From Pseudomonadota bacterium (GTDB lineage: Bacteria > Pseudomonadota > Gammaproteobacteria > Pseudomonadales > Pseudohongiellaceae): a stretch of 8,655 nt of DNA. The translations under genes were made by a program, and so were the position numbers. Of this stretch, positions 1 to 5,869 are shown one piece after another. The stretch is taken from assembly GCA_022563075.1 (NCBI GenBank), contig JADFOC010000078.1, forward strand, positions 1-8,655. Reading direction: 5' to 3'. The stretch's first letter is position 1; the number at the start of each line of letters is the position of its first letter. The notes under the pieces are model-generated. The model did not search any database. It had not been told where the DNA came from and worked only from the letters and a program-made list of their open reading frames with translations.

Positions 1-1120
1 TGGCGCCTGAAACTTGCAGCATGATAATGAAGATGGTCAGGCGAATGCATTCTTGCGGGACAGTGCTGCGCCTCGATTCCAACCAGATGCCGTGCACGTA
101 GAATGAATAGCTCAGGAATATCACGGCTACCGTGGTGCTTGTATAGCCTAGTGAATTTGTATTGATCAAGACGTACAGGCTCAGCATAACTGTAATGACG
201 AACTGTACAAATGTGTAGATCTTATCGAAGTTGGAGAGAGTCGGGTCGAATTTGCCGGCTAAATCGATGTCTTGCCTTTTTAGTTTGCAAGAAGTCTCCA
301 TCCCGGCGGGTTGCCATCCAGGTGGCATAAAACAAATTTTAAGTTTATTGGTTAACCCTGGTGCTTTCAAAAAGTCCTGTAGTAGACGCCAATATACATG
401 CACATTAGCCCATACTGGATTCCAGCTGTTGAGTGGTTTACGCAAACCGAACACCACTGCTTCTTCGTCCAGTTCTTCCTGAAAACTGCCAAACAGGCGG
501 TCCCAGACTATAAAGACTCCGCCATAATTTCGATCCACATAGATGGGGTTACGAGCATGGTGCACTCTATGGTTCGAGGGTGTGATAAAAATCCATTCCA
601 GGATCCCCAGTTTGGGGACGTGCTCTGTATGTACCCAAAATTGATAGATAAGATTTAAACTCACAACGGTAAAAAGAAGCTGCGCCGGGAAGCCAAGCAC
701 GAAGAACGGCAGGTAGAACAAGAATCCATAGAAATCGACACTCGTTTGACGCAGTGCCGTACCGAGATTGTAGTCCTCGCTCTGGTGATGAGCGACATGA
801 GCTCCCCAGAACAACGCCATCTCATGACCCAGGCGGTGTTTCCAATAGTAAACCAGGTCGTACAGCACAAAGCAGATTATCCAGACCCAGAGTTGATCGT
901 CGGGTAATTGCGTGAGCTGATACTTCGCCACAATCATTGCATAGACGCTGGTTGAGATGCCAAGAATCACGAGGCCCTGCAATCTGCTGAGACTTCCCAG
1001 GGAGAGGCTGTTTATGGTGTCGTTGAGTCGATAGGTATTACGCTGGCGGGCCAACCCATAGACGAACTCCAACAAAATCAACACAAAGAAAAAAGGAACC
1101 GCATACAGTATCAAATCCAT
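1..1120 (-). CDS. AGMO-like fatty acid hydroxylase / sterol desaturase family membrane protein (3' end outside window)
   Basis: Reading the minus strand from the ATG at 1120 gives an uninterrupted frame of 373 codons that is still open at the window edge. The visible protein has hydrophobic segments at about residues 2-22, 46-64, 78-94, 130-158, 303-320 and 328-345. It carries the histidine clusters of the diiron fatty acid hydroxylase superfamily: HRLGH (95-99), HVAHH (108-112), HTEH (164-167) and HRVHH (184-188), followed by a conserved NYGG and WDRLFG stretch (198-211). The cluster order, and the long membrane-spanning C-terminal part after the catalytic domain, resemble alkylglycerol monooxygenase-like proteins more than short sterol desaturases. 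The likely role is hydroxylation or desaturation of a lipid in the inner membrane; the substrate cannot be read from sequence. The start is supported by AAAGGAG at 1131-1137, ten bases upstream. Family assignment is firm; the AGMO subgroup is inference. Confidence 0.9.
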   Translation of the reverse strand, partial: MDLILYAVPFFFVLILLEFVYGLARQRNTYRLNDTINSLSLGSLSRLQGLVILGISTSVYAMIVAKYQLTQLPDDQLWVWIICFVLYDLVYYWKHRLGHEMALFWGAHVAHHQSEDYNLGTALRQTSVDFYGFLFYLPFFVLGFPAQLLFTVVSLNLIYQFWVHTEHVPKLGILEWIFITPSNHRVHHARNPIYVDRNYGGVFIVWDRLFGSFQEELDEEAVVFGLRKPLNSWNPVWANVHVYWRLLQDFLKAPGLTNKLKICFMPPGWQPAGMETSCKLKRQDIDLAGKFDPTLSNFDKIYTFVQFVITVMLSLYVLINTNSLGYTSTTVAVIFLSYSFYVHGIWLESRRSTVPQECIRLTIFIIMLQVSGA

Positions 1121-1130
1121 CAGTCTCGAA

Positions 1131-1137
1131 CTCCTTT
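1131..1137 (-). promoter_or_regulatory. Ribosome binding site of the hydroxylase gene
   Basis: The minus strand reads AAAGGAG here, ten bases before the ATG at 1120. It fixes the start of the hydroxylase and argues against a competing small frame that begins at 1229 in another phase. Confidence 0.75.
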
Positions 1138-1199
1138 AAAATCAACCAGCCAGCCACTATTTCAAACTTAATTGGCGTCGCCATTGTATTTCGTATCTG

Positions 1200-1229
1200 A
1201 TTGTAAATGCCTAAGCACTGTTTCGGCAA
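1200..1229 (-). promoter_or_regulatory. Predicted sigma-70 promoter of the hydroxylase gene
   Basis: On the minus strand a -35 box TTGCCG (1224-1229) is separated by 18 bases from a -10 box TACAAT (1200-1205, five of six consensus bases). Transcription would start near 1193 and give a leader of about 73 bases, so the gene probably does not depend on the upstream Hsp70 promoter. This is a match to consensus only. Apart from this promoter and the ribosome binding site, the 239-base gap between the two genes (1121-1359) holds nothing recognisable, and no intrinsic terminator follows the Hsp70 gene. Confidence 0.5.
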
Positions 1230-1359
1230 AACACGCTAATACCTGTCATCCGATTCACCGGCTATTGCAGGCTAAGAAGAAGCGCTCAATCTACTGTCTT
1301 TCTTTATTTGAAGCGGCAGAAGTATCCATGGTTGAGTGGTAGTTTGTCTGGTGTTCCAA

Positions 1360-2877
1360 CTATTGTGCTGATGGTTCCATGCCCAGTCCCTTAAATTCGG
1401 CGATCGCTAATCCGGCGGCGACACTGGTAAATGGGTCATGTTCAATGACCCTGGCGGGAAACTGAGCTTCGAGGATTTGCTTAATCGCAGGTATTAATGA
1501 AGAACCACCGGTACGGATCACCAGCTGAATGTCAGATGGGATCAGACCAGCCTTGCCCAGGAGGTCAGAAATCGCGGTTTGAAATCTCTCCAGCACATCT
1601 GTGATCCAAACTTCAAAATCTTGTCTGCTGACCGTCAATTCAATATCGAGTTCGGGAATATCTAGTGTCGCCTGGTGATAATCAGAAAGCTCAGCTTTCA
1701 ATTCCTTTAGAGATTGAAACACGAGGTAGCTGTAATTGTTTTTTATTAGGTCGTAGAGCCGGCGAAATTTTACCGATGCATCGTCACCAAGTTGAATTCG
1801 CTGCATTAGCGGTGTGGTAAATTTGTTCTGATTTAACATATAACTCACCGCCCAGTTTAACAGTAGGTCTTCATAGTCCTCGAACGGGAACAGTGTTTCG
1901 ATTTCTCTGTCTTCTCCGGCGCGTCTCCAACGCTCGCCTTTGCCAAGTAAGGGGAATAGCAATTCTCTGAACAGTAGCCGATCGATGTGATCACCACCCA
2001 GAGCGATACCATGCGTCGCGACTACCGTAAACTCTTGCTGTGACCGTCGTAGTACACACAGATCTAGGGTTCCACCCCCAAAATCGACTGCCAACAGGGT
2101 TTGTTCGGCGGCTTCCGGGTGAGCATGGAGATAACTCAAGGCGGCAGCAATGGGCTCAGGGTAGAAACTCTGTTGGTTAAATTCTGCATGGCCATAGGCT
2201 TCAGACAGCCTATTCAGGGCCACGCGGTTTCGATCTGCCTTGGATCCCTCGAAATTAACTGGATGGCCTATACAAACATGATTGGTGGCGTCGGAGTCAG
2301 CTGATCCTTCAGATAGAAGCGCTTCCAGGCTCTTTCGAATCCGAAGTAGCAATGGTGTAATCAATGCAACGAGTCGATATGGGCGATCGAAAACCATGAG
2401 CCGCTGCGACCTGGAATTGCCCAGGAGTCTTTTGATGCCGCGAAACAAACGACCCTGCTGGCCGCTATCGACCACCGACTGGCCGTACACTTTTTGCGTT
2501 GTCGCTGCTTCTGGCAAGCCATGATCGCCAAGCTGACCGGTCGAGACACGCGCTTCGCCGAGCACTTCGGCGCTAAATTCCACGGTTCTGCCCATATTGC
2601 CTTCGATGTATTGCTTAATAGCATCTTGGCCGGTCTCAATTTGGAAGTTTTTGTCGATATAGGTTGCCGAGGGCATTACCACTGAATTCGTTTCCAATTG
2701 AAGCAGGTGAACTTTTTCTCCATCAAAAACGGCGGCGGTAGTATTGCTGGTGCCAAAATCGATGCCAATTCCGATTGTAGTGACCTGGGTACTTGTTTGA
2801 TCTCTCTCCGAAGTCAGTGGATCTGTCTTATCACTATCGAAGCCAGGAAGTGGGATTTGGTAATTGGATGCTGACAC
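1360..2877 (-). CDS. YegD-like Hsp70-family ATPase without substrate-binding domain
   Basis: The 505-residue product has the actin-like ATPase landmarks in order: phosphate-1 loop GIDFGTSNT (38-46), connect-1 EPIAAALSY (241-249), phosphate-2 loop VDFGGGTLD (264-272), GGDHIDR (294-300), adenosine loop RTGGSSLIP (455-463) and connect-2 (about 481-491). It ends just after this, so the beta-sandwich and lid that let DnaK hold peptides are absent. E. coli YegD has the same architecture at about 450 residues. It probably binds and hydrolyses ATP in the cytoplasm; a canonical chaperone role is not supported and the client is unknown. The start is GTG at 2877. An in-frame TAG lies nine bases upstream and no other ATG, GTG or TTG precedes the ATPase core, so a polar 35-residue tail is forced. 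No good Shine-Dalgarno is visible. The gene has its own promoter and is divergent from the structured RNA region. Confidence 0.92.
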   Translation of the reverse strand: MSASNYQIPLPGFDSDKTDPLTSERDQTSTQVTTIGIGIDFGTSNTTAAVFDGEKVHLLQLETNSVVMPSATYIDKNFQIETGQDAIKQYIEGNMGRTVEFSAEVLGEARVSTGQLGDHGLPEAATTQKVYGQSVVDSGQQGRLFRGIKRLLGNSRSQRLMVFDRPYRLVALITPLLLRIRKSLEALLSEGSADSDATNHVCIGHPVNFEGSKADRNRVALNRLSEAYGHAEFNQQSFYPEPIAAALSYLHAHPEAAEQTLLAVDFGGGTLDLCVLRRSQQEFTVVATHGIALGGDHIDRLLFRELLFPLLGKGERWRRAGEDREIETLFPFEDYEDLLLNWAVSYMLNQNKFTTPLMQRIQLGDDASVKFRRLYDLIKNNYSYLVFQSLKELKAELSDYHQATLDIPELDIELTVSRQDFEVWITDVLERFQTAISDLLGKAGLIPSDIQLVIRTGGSSLIPAIKQILEAQFPARVIEHDPFTSVAAGLAIAEFKGLGMEPSAQ

Positions 2878-2914
2878 CGAGGAAGCCTATGCTTTAGTTA
2901 CTGAACGATTAGAT

Positions 2915-2933
2915 AAAAAAGCCGTATTTCGGC
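2915..2933 (-). terminator. Short hairpin plus T-run, terminator- or attenuator-like
   Basis: The minus strand reads GCCG-AAATA-CGGC followed by six T. The stem is only 4 bp, or 5 bp with a flanking G-U pair, so as a terminator it is weak. It lies about 15-30 bases downstream of the predicted Hsp70 transcription start, inside that leader. It could attenuate Hsp70 transcription or stop antisense transcription coming from the structured RNA region. Which of these applies, if either, cannot be decided from sequence. Confidence 0.35.
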
Positions 2934-2952
2934 CGCGCCAAAAAAAACAAGT

Positions 2953-2981
2953 GTTATATCATATCCTGAGTATCTCGACAA
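2953..2981 (-). promoter_or_regulatory. Predicted sigma-70 promoter of the Hsp70-family gene
   Basis: On the minus strand TTGTCG (2976-2981) and TATAAC (2953-2958) are separated by exactly 17 bases, a good housekeeping promoter. The start would be near 2946, giving a leader of about 70 bases that runs through an A/T tract and a small hairpin before the GTG. There is no heat-shock sigma-32 box, so this Hsp70 relative does not look heat-shock controlled. Confidence 0.6.
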
Positions 2982-2983
2982 AG

Positions 2984-3355
2984 GTTAAGTTGTGGATGCA
3001 GCGGGTCTTGCAGCGGTGAGCCGCAAGACGCCTTGGTACTCTCAACGACAGCGCAGGTTTATGTTACTGAACCTGCATTTCCACTATGACATACATGGCA
3101 GTATTAGTCCTGCGGGCGCATGCATGCGCGTGAGCGTCCCTTGGCGGTCAAACCCAGGAGCTGGTTGCCGAACGAGCAGTCTTAGCAGTGCCAGGCAGGC
3201 GTCGCTGCGTCTGCGTAAACCGCCACTTAAGCTTAGTCGAGGTACTGGTGCAATGCGCCAGGGGAATACCTCACGCTGGGTGTTAAGTCTCGGAGGGTGG
3301 CCGCCAAGCGCGTTATCTTGTTGCACTGGAACCCTCTGTTTCTGAGGTCTTACCA
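2984..3355 (+). ncRNA. Candidate structured non-coding RNA of unknown class
   Basis: The stretch is open for about 100 codons on both strands, but neither translation resembles a protein and neither has a ribosome binding site. It contains dense hairpin potential: GTCTTGC/GCAAGAC (3005-3011 with 3023-3029), GCAGGTT/AACCTGC (3053-3059 with 3070-3076), TGGCGGT/ACCGCCA (3142-3148 with 3219-3225) enclosing GCAGTG/CGCTGC (3185-3190 with 3203-3208), GAGGTA/TACCTC (3239-3244 with 3267-3272) enclosing CTGGTGC-AAT-GCGCCAG (3245-3261), and CGGAGGGT/ACCCTCTG (3291-3298 with 3331-3338). CTTAA (3226-3230) can pair with TTAAG (3283-3287) to close the GAGGTA arm. Three stems each contain one T-G pair on the plus strand that would be an A-C mismatch on the minus, so the plus strand is favoured. 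The ends can be joined weakly by GGTTAAG (2984-2990) with CTTACC (3349-3354). RNase P RNA, tmRNA, 6S and SRP RNA landmarks were looked for and not found. No clear plus-strand promoter was found. Confidence 0.5.
3116..3129. repeat. Perfect 14-bp palindrome
   Basis: GCGCATGCATGCGC equals its own reverse complement. It lies inside the structured RNA candidate, where GGGCGC (3114-3119) could also pair with GCGTCCC (3134-3140). It may be an RNA stem tip, an intermolecular kissing site, or a dimeric protein-binding site on DNA. Confidence 0.6.
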
Positions 3356-3370
3356 GCAACTCCATGAGAG

Positions 3371-3399
3371 TTGAATCTTTCAGGAACTTATCCTATGCT
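3371..3399 (+). promoter_or_regulatory. Predicted promoter of the cyclophilin gene
   Basis: TTGAAT (3371-3376) and TATGCT (3394-3399) are 17 bases apart, with four of six consensus bases each. Transcription would begin near 3406, about 48 bases before the chosen ATG. This lies just after the structured RNA candidate, so the isomerase may be expressed independently of it. It also makes the in-frame upstream ATG at 3364 an unlikely start, since that codon would not be in the transcript. Confidence 0.45.
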
Positions 3400-3453
3400 C
3401 CACCGGTCACACAAGAGATGCGCGAAAGATCTAAATATTTACCAGGAGTTTTC

Positions 3454-4398
3454 ATGATTGCAGTGCCTGCACGCCAGCTAAGGATGGGCGTCTCCCGCTT
3501 ATTAATGACTGTTTTTCTTGCTGTGGTGAATGTGGCTCAGGCTGGTACTATAGTCCGGGTTAGTACCAGCATGGGAGATTATTCCATCGAGTTACTGGAC
3601 GAGATCGCACCTATTACCGTTCAGAATTTCCTGAATTACGTCAATCGAAACGACTACAACGGCACTTACTTACATCGAGTAGTGGACGATTTTGTAGTAC
3701 AGGGTGGGGGCTATCGATTTCAATTATTTGTGGGGCCTATCGATGTAGTAACGGACCCGCCCATCGTGAATGAGTTCAATGTGTCTAATACACGCGGCAC
3801 CGTCGCCATGGCCAAGCTAGATGGGGATCCAAACAGTGCCACTAGTCAGTGGTTCGTTAATCTGATAGACAACAGCGCCAATTTGGACAACAACAACGGC
3901 GGGTTTACCGTGTTTGGCAATGTGCTTGGCGATGGTATGGCCATATTGGACGCGATCGATTCATTGCCGTTTATCAGCCTGGGCAATAAGGCACCGGATG
4001 CCCCTTATATCACCGTCATGTACAATAACCCACTGGATTTCGTGTACATGAATGTAGAGGTGGTTGAGCGATTCAGCTCGGCGAACCATGTTTATGAAAG
4101 CAACACCGGACTATTAATCACCACGGTGAATATTGATGCAGACAGTGAGCTAATCAGCATGAATTTTAGCACCGTGTCCGCAGCAACGGAGGTGATTATC
4201 GAGGCCAATCTGGAAAGCATCATACCTCGTCGAGATAGCTTCGATGGCATTGCCACTTTTTCCACGGTTGACAATCGACTGCGAATTCCCAACCTTGAAG
4301 TCAATCAAAATGGCTCCGTGAGCGTAGTGACAAACGTTGTGTTCGTACTCAGTGATCCAGTGCGATCTCGTTTTACGCTGGAATCTTTTGATCAATAA
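3454..4398 (+). CDS. Exported cyclophilin-type peptidyl-prolyl isomerase with extra C-terminal domain
   Basis: The 314-residue protein begins with a signal peptide (basic start, hydrophobic core about 13-27, probable cut after AQA at 30), so it should act in the periplasm or be secreted. Residues about 31-205 form a cyclophilin domain that interconverts prolyl peptide bonds. The motif YLHRVVDDFVVQGGG (72-86) supplies the equivalents of cyclophilin A Arg55, Phe60 and Gln63 at R75, F80 and Q83; SQWFVN (131-136) and FTVFGNV (151-157) follow. Residues about 206-314 are an additional segment, rich in Val, Thr and Ser and probably beta-structured, that I do not recognise. E. coli PpiA has no such extension. 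The start at 3454 has AGGAG (3443-3447) ahead of it and opens a proper signal peptide; an in-frame ATG at 3364 would bury that signal. Family is certain; the role of the C-terminal part is unknown. Confidence 0.9.
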   Translation: MIAVPARQLRMGVSRLLMTVFLAVVNVAQAGTIVRVSTSMGDYSIELLDEIAPITVQNFLNYVNRNDYNGTYLHRVVDDFVVQGGGYRFQLFVGPIDVVTDPPIVNEFNVSNTRGTVAMAKLDGDPNSATSQWFVNLIDNSANLDNNNGGFTVFGNVLGDGMAILDAIDSLPFISLGNKAPDAPYITVMYNNPLDFVYMNVEVVERFSSANHVYESNTGLLITTVNIDADSELISMNFSTVSAATEVIIEANLESIIPRRDSFDGIATFSTVDNRLRIPNLEVNQNGSVSVVTNVVFVLSDPVRSRFTLESFDQ

Positions 4399-4418
4399 TG
4401 AGGCGTTGTCTAGACTAG

Positions 4419-4445
4419 GATTCGTTGTTTCTGATTATTCGAATC
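4419..4445. repeat. Short inverted repeat after the isomerase gene
   Basis: GATTCG (4419-4424) and CGAATC (4440-4445) can form a 6-bp stem with a 15-base loop, 20 bases after the isomerase stop. No T-run follows, so termination is doubtful. The rest of the 112-base gap before the transporter holds only its ribosome binding site; no convincing promoter was found there, so read-through from the isomerase gene is possible. Confidence 0.3.
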
Positions 4446-4510
4446 AACTCAAACAGACTTTAACAGAACCATAACACTAGCAATAACAATAACCAGGGGA
4501 CTGGATTTCG

Positions 4511-5854
4511 ATGGCTGTCGTTCGAGGAGAGTTTACTTCCAGATTTGGCTTCTTGATGGCGGCCACCGGTTCTGCCGTAGGTTTAGGCAATATTTGGGGG
4601 TTTCCTACCAACGCCGCTTCCAATGGCGGTGGTGCCTTTCTGTTTACCTATCTCATCCTTACCTTCGCGTTGGCCTATCCTGCACTTATGGCCGAATTGA
4701 TCATCGGTCGCTATGCCCGAGCAAACGCGGTTACCGCACTAAAGACTATTTCACGTGGTCCGAAAAGTAGGCTGTTAGCGATTGCTGTAGGATTTGTCGG
4801 AATCCTAACCGTTAGTCTGATTCTGAGCTTCTATGCGATCGTGAGTGGATGGATGATAGCCTTCTTTTTCGATCCACTGGCGCGTTTCTTGGGGATGGAC
4901 GGCGTCGCGCAATGGCTCACCGAAGATGCCGAGCTAAGAAATAGTATTTTCGTTACTCTATTCATGATTTTGACGGTTTTCATCATCAGCGCCGGCGTGC
5001 GAGACGGCATCGAAAAGTGGGCATCGAGAATGATGCCTTCATTGATCATAATTCTGATCCTGCTAATTCTCTATGTGTTGACTCTGCCTGGCGCCATGGA
5101 TGGTTTACGCGTCTACCTGGTGCCGGATTTCTCTCGTGTGGCTAATCCGCAGTTACTGGTTGATGCCATGGGCCAGGCATTCTTCTCCCTGTCCCTGGGG
5201 GTTGGCACGATGCTTGTTTATGGTTCCTACATTAGCAAACAGGAGAATCTGCCCACCCTGGGCGGCTTGGTGGCGTTATTGGACGTTGGCATCGCCGTGC
5301 TGGCGGGAATGCTGATACTACCGGCGATGTATGTGGCGTTGGCTAGCGGGGTCGAGATATTCGACGAAAGCGGTGGTCTCATAGCCGGTCCCGGATTGAT
5401 TGTCTCGGTGCTGCCGGCCCTGTTTAATAGCATGGATTCTGTTGGAATGTTTGTCGCAATGGCTTTTTTCTTATTAATGACAATTGCTGCCTTAACCTCT
5501 TCCATATCCATGCTGGAAGTACCGGTTGCCTATGCAATTGAAAATCATGGAGTGGAACGGCGCAATGCCGCAATAACAATAGGGTCAGTTATCACAGTAA
5601 TATCCCTCATTCTTGTATTTAACTTCAATCCTTTGTTCGATCTTGTAGTCACCTACACCACCGAGTATAGCCAGCCATTACTGGGCTTATTCTTCTGCAT
5701 TTTTGTTGCCTGGATATGGCGCAGAGACGATATTCTGCAAGAAATCAAACAGGGCTGCCCCGAAGCTGAAGCCGGTTTTTTCTGGAAGATCTGGCCATTC
5801 TATGTCAAGTTTATTTGCCCACTGGCAATCCTGGCTGTCTACTTTCAAAGCTAG
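4511..5854 (+). CDS. Sodium-dependent NSS/SNF-family transporter, 11 membrane helices
   Basis: The 447-residue protein is a neurotransmitter:sodium symporter of the bacterial type, which imports amino acids or related amines with Na+ across the inner membrane. The signature SAVGLGNIWGFP (21-32) and NGGGAF (38-43) forms unwound helix 1, FFSLSLGVG (224-232) is unwound helix 6, and ALTSS (327-331) in helix 8 carries the Thr/Ser pair of the Na2 site. About 11 hydrophobic segments can be counted, ending near 445, as in MhsT-like bacterial members that lack helix 12. Asp258 in helix 7 fits the acidic residue found in chloride-independent bacterial members. Position 30, arginine in LeuT (R30), is glycine here, and the partner aspartate (LeuT D404) aligns with Val380. 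AGGGGA (4495-4500) lies ten bases before the ATG. Family is certain; the substrate cannot be assigned. Confidence 0.93.
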   Translation: MAVVRGEFTSRFGFLMAATGSAVGLGNIWGFPTNAASNGGGAFLFTYLILTFALAYPALMAELIIGRYARANAVTALKTISRGPKSRLLAIAVGFVGILTVSLILSFYAIVSGWMIAFFFDPLARFLGMDGVAQWLTEDAELRNSIFVTLFMILTVFIISAGVRDGIEKWASRMMPSLIIILILLILYVLTLPGAMDGLRVYLVPDFSRVANPQLLVDAMGQAFFSLSLGVGTMLVYGSYISKQENLPTLGGLVALLDVGIAVLAGMLILPAMYVALASGVEIFDESGGLIAGPGLIVSVLPALFNSMDSVGMFVAMAFFLLMTIAALTSSISMLEVPVAYAIENHGVERRNAAITIGSVITVISLILVFNFNPLFDLVVTYTTEYSQPLLGLFFCIFVAWIWRRDDILQEIKQGCPEAEAGFFWKIWPFYVKFICPLAILAVYFQS

Positions 5855-5869
5855 CAGCAGCTAGCTTTG
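5846..5869. terminator. Shared hairpin covering both stop codons of a convergent pair
   Basis: CAAAGCTAGC (5846-5855) and GCTAGCTTTG (5860-5869) form a perfect 10-bp stem with loop AGCA. The plus-strand transporter stop (5852-5854) lies in the left arm and the minus-strand aminotransferase stop (5861-5863) in the right arm. It is symmetric, so it can act on both transcripts. No long T-run follows on either strand, so it may serve as an mRNA 3' end stabiliser or a weak two-way terminator. Confidence 0.65.

Noticed and set aside
231..658. Two plus-strand frames of 83 and 86 codons
   Set aside because: They lie antisense to the hydroxylase gene, whose frame is continuous and carries the family histidine motifs at 539-839.
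1038..1229. Minus-strand frame of 63 codons upstream of the hydroxylase
   Set aside because: It overlaps the first part of the hydroxylase in another frame, while AAAGGAG directly serves the ATG at 1120.
2992..3345. Plus-strand frame of 117 codons in the structured region
   Set aside because: It has no ribosome binding site, has an unusual composition rich in Ser, Arg, Cys and Trp, and runs through perfect RNA stems. A 93-codon frame also exists on the opposite strand, so openness here reflects a scarcity of stop codons.
2984..3355. RNase P RNA, tmRNA, 6S, SRP RNA or a retron
   Set aside because: Conserved blocks such as the RNase P GAGGAAAGTCC and ACAGA..GGCTTA, or the tmRNA 3' end, were not found on either strand, and no reverse transcriptase gene is present.
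3084..3365. Minus-strand frame of 93 codons
   Set aside because: It has no recognisable domain and no ribosome binding site, and it overlaps the RNA stems. Wobble pairs favour the other strand.
3364..3453. Upstream in-frame ATG extending the cyclophilin by 30 residues
   Set aside because: It has no ribosome binding site, sits in a hairpin loop ahead of the predicted promoter, and would place the signal peptide internally.
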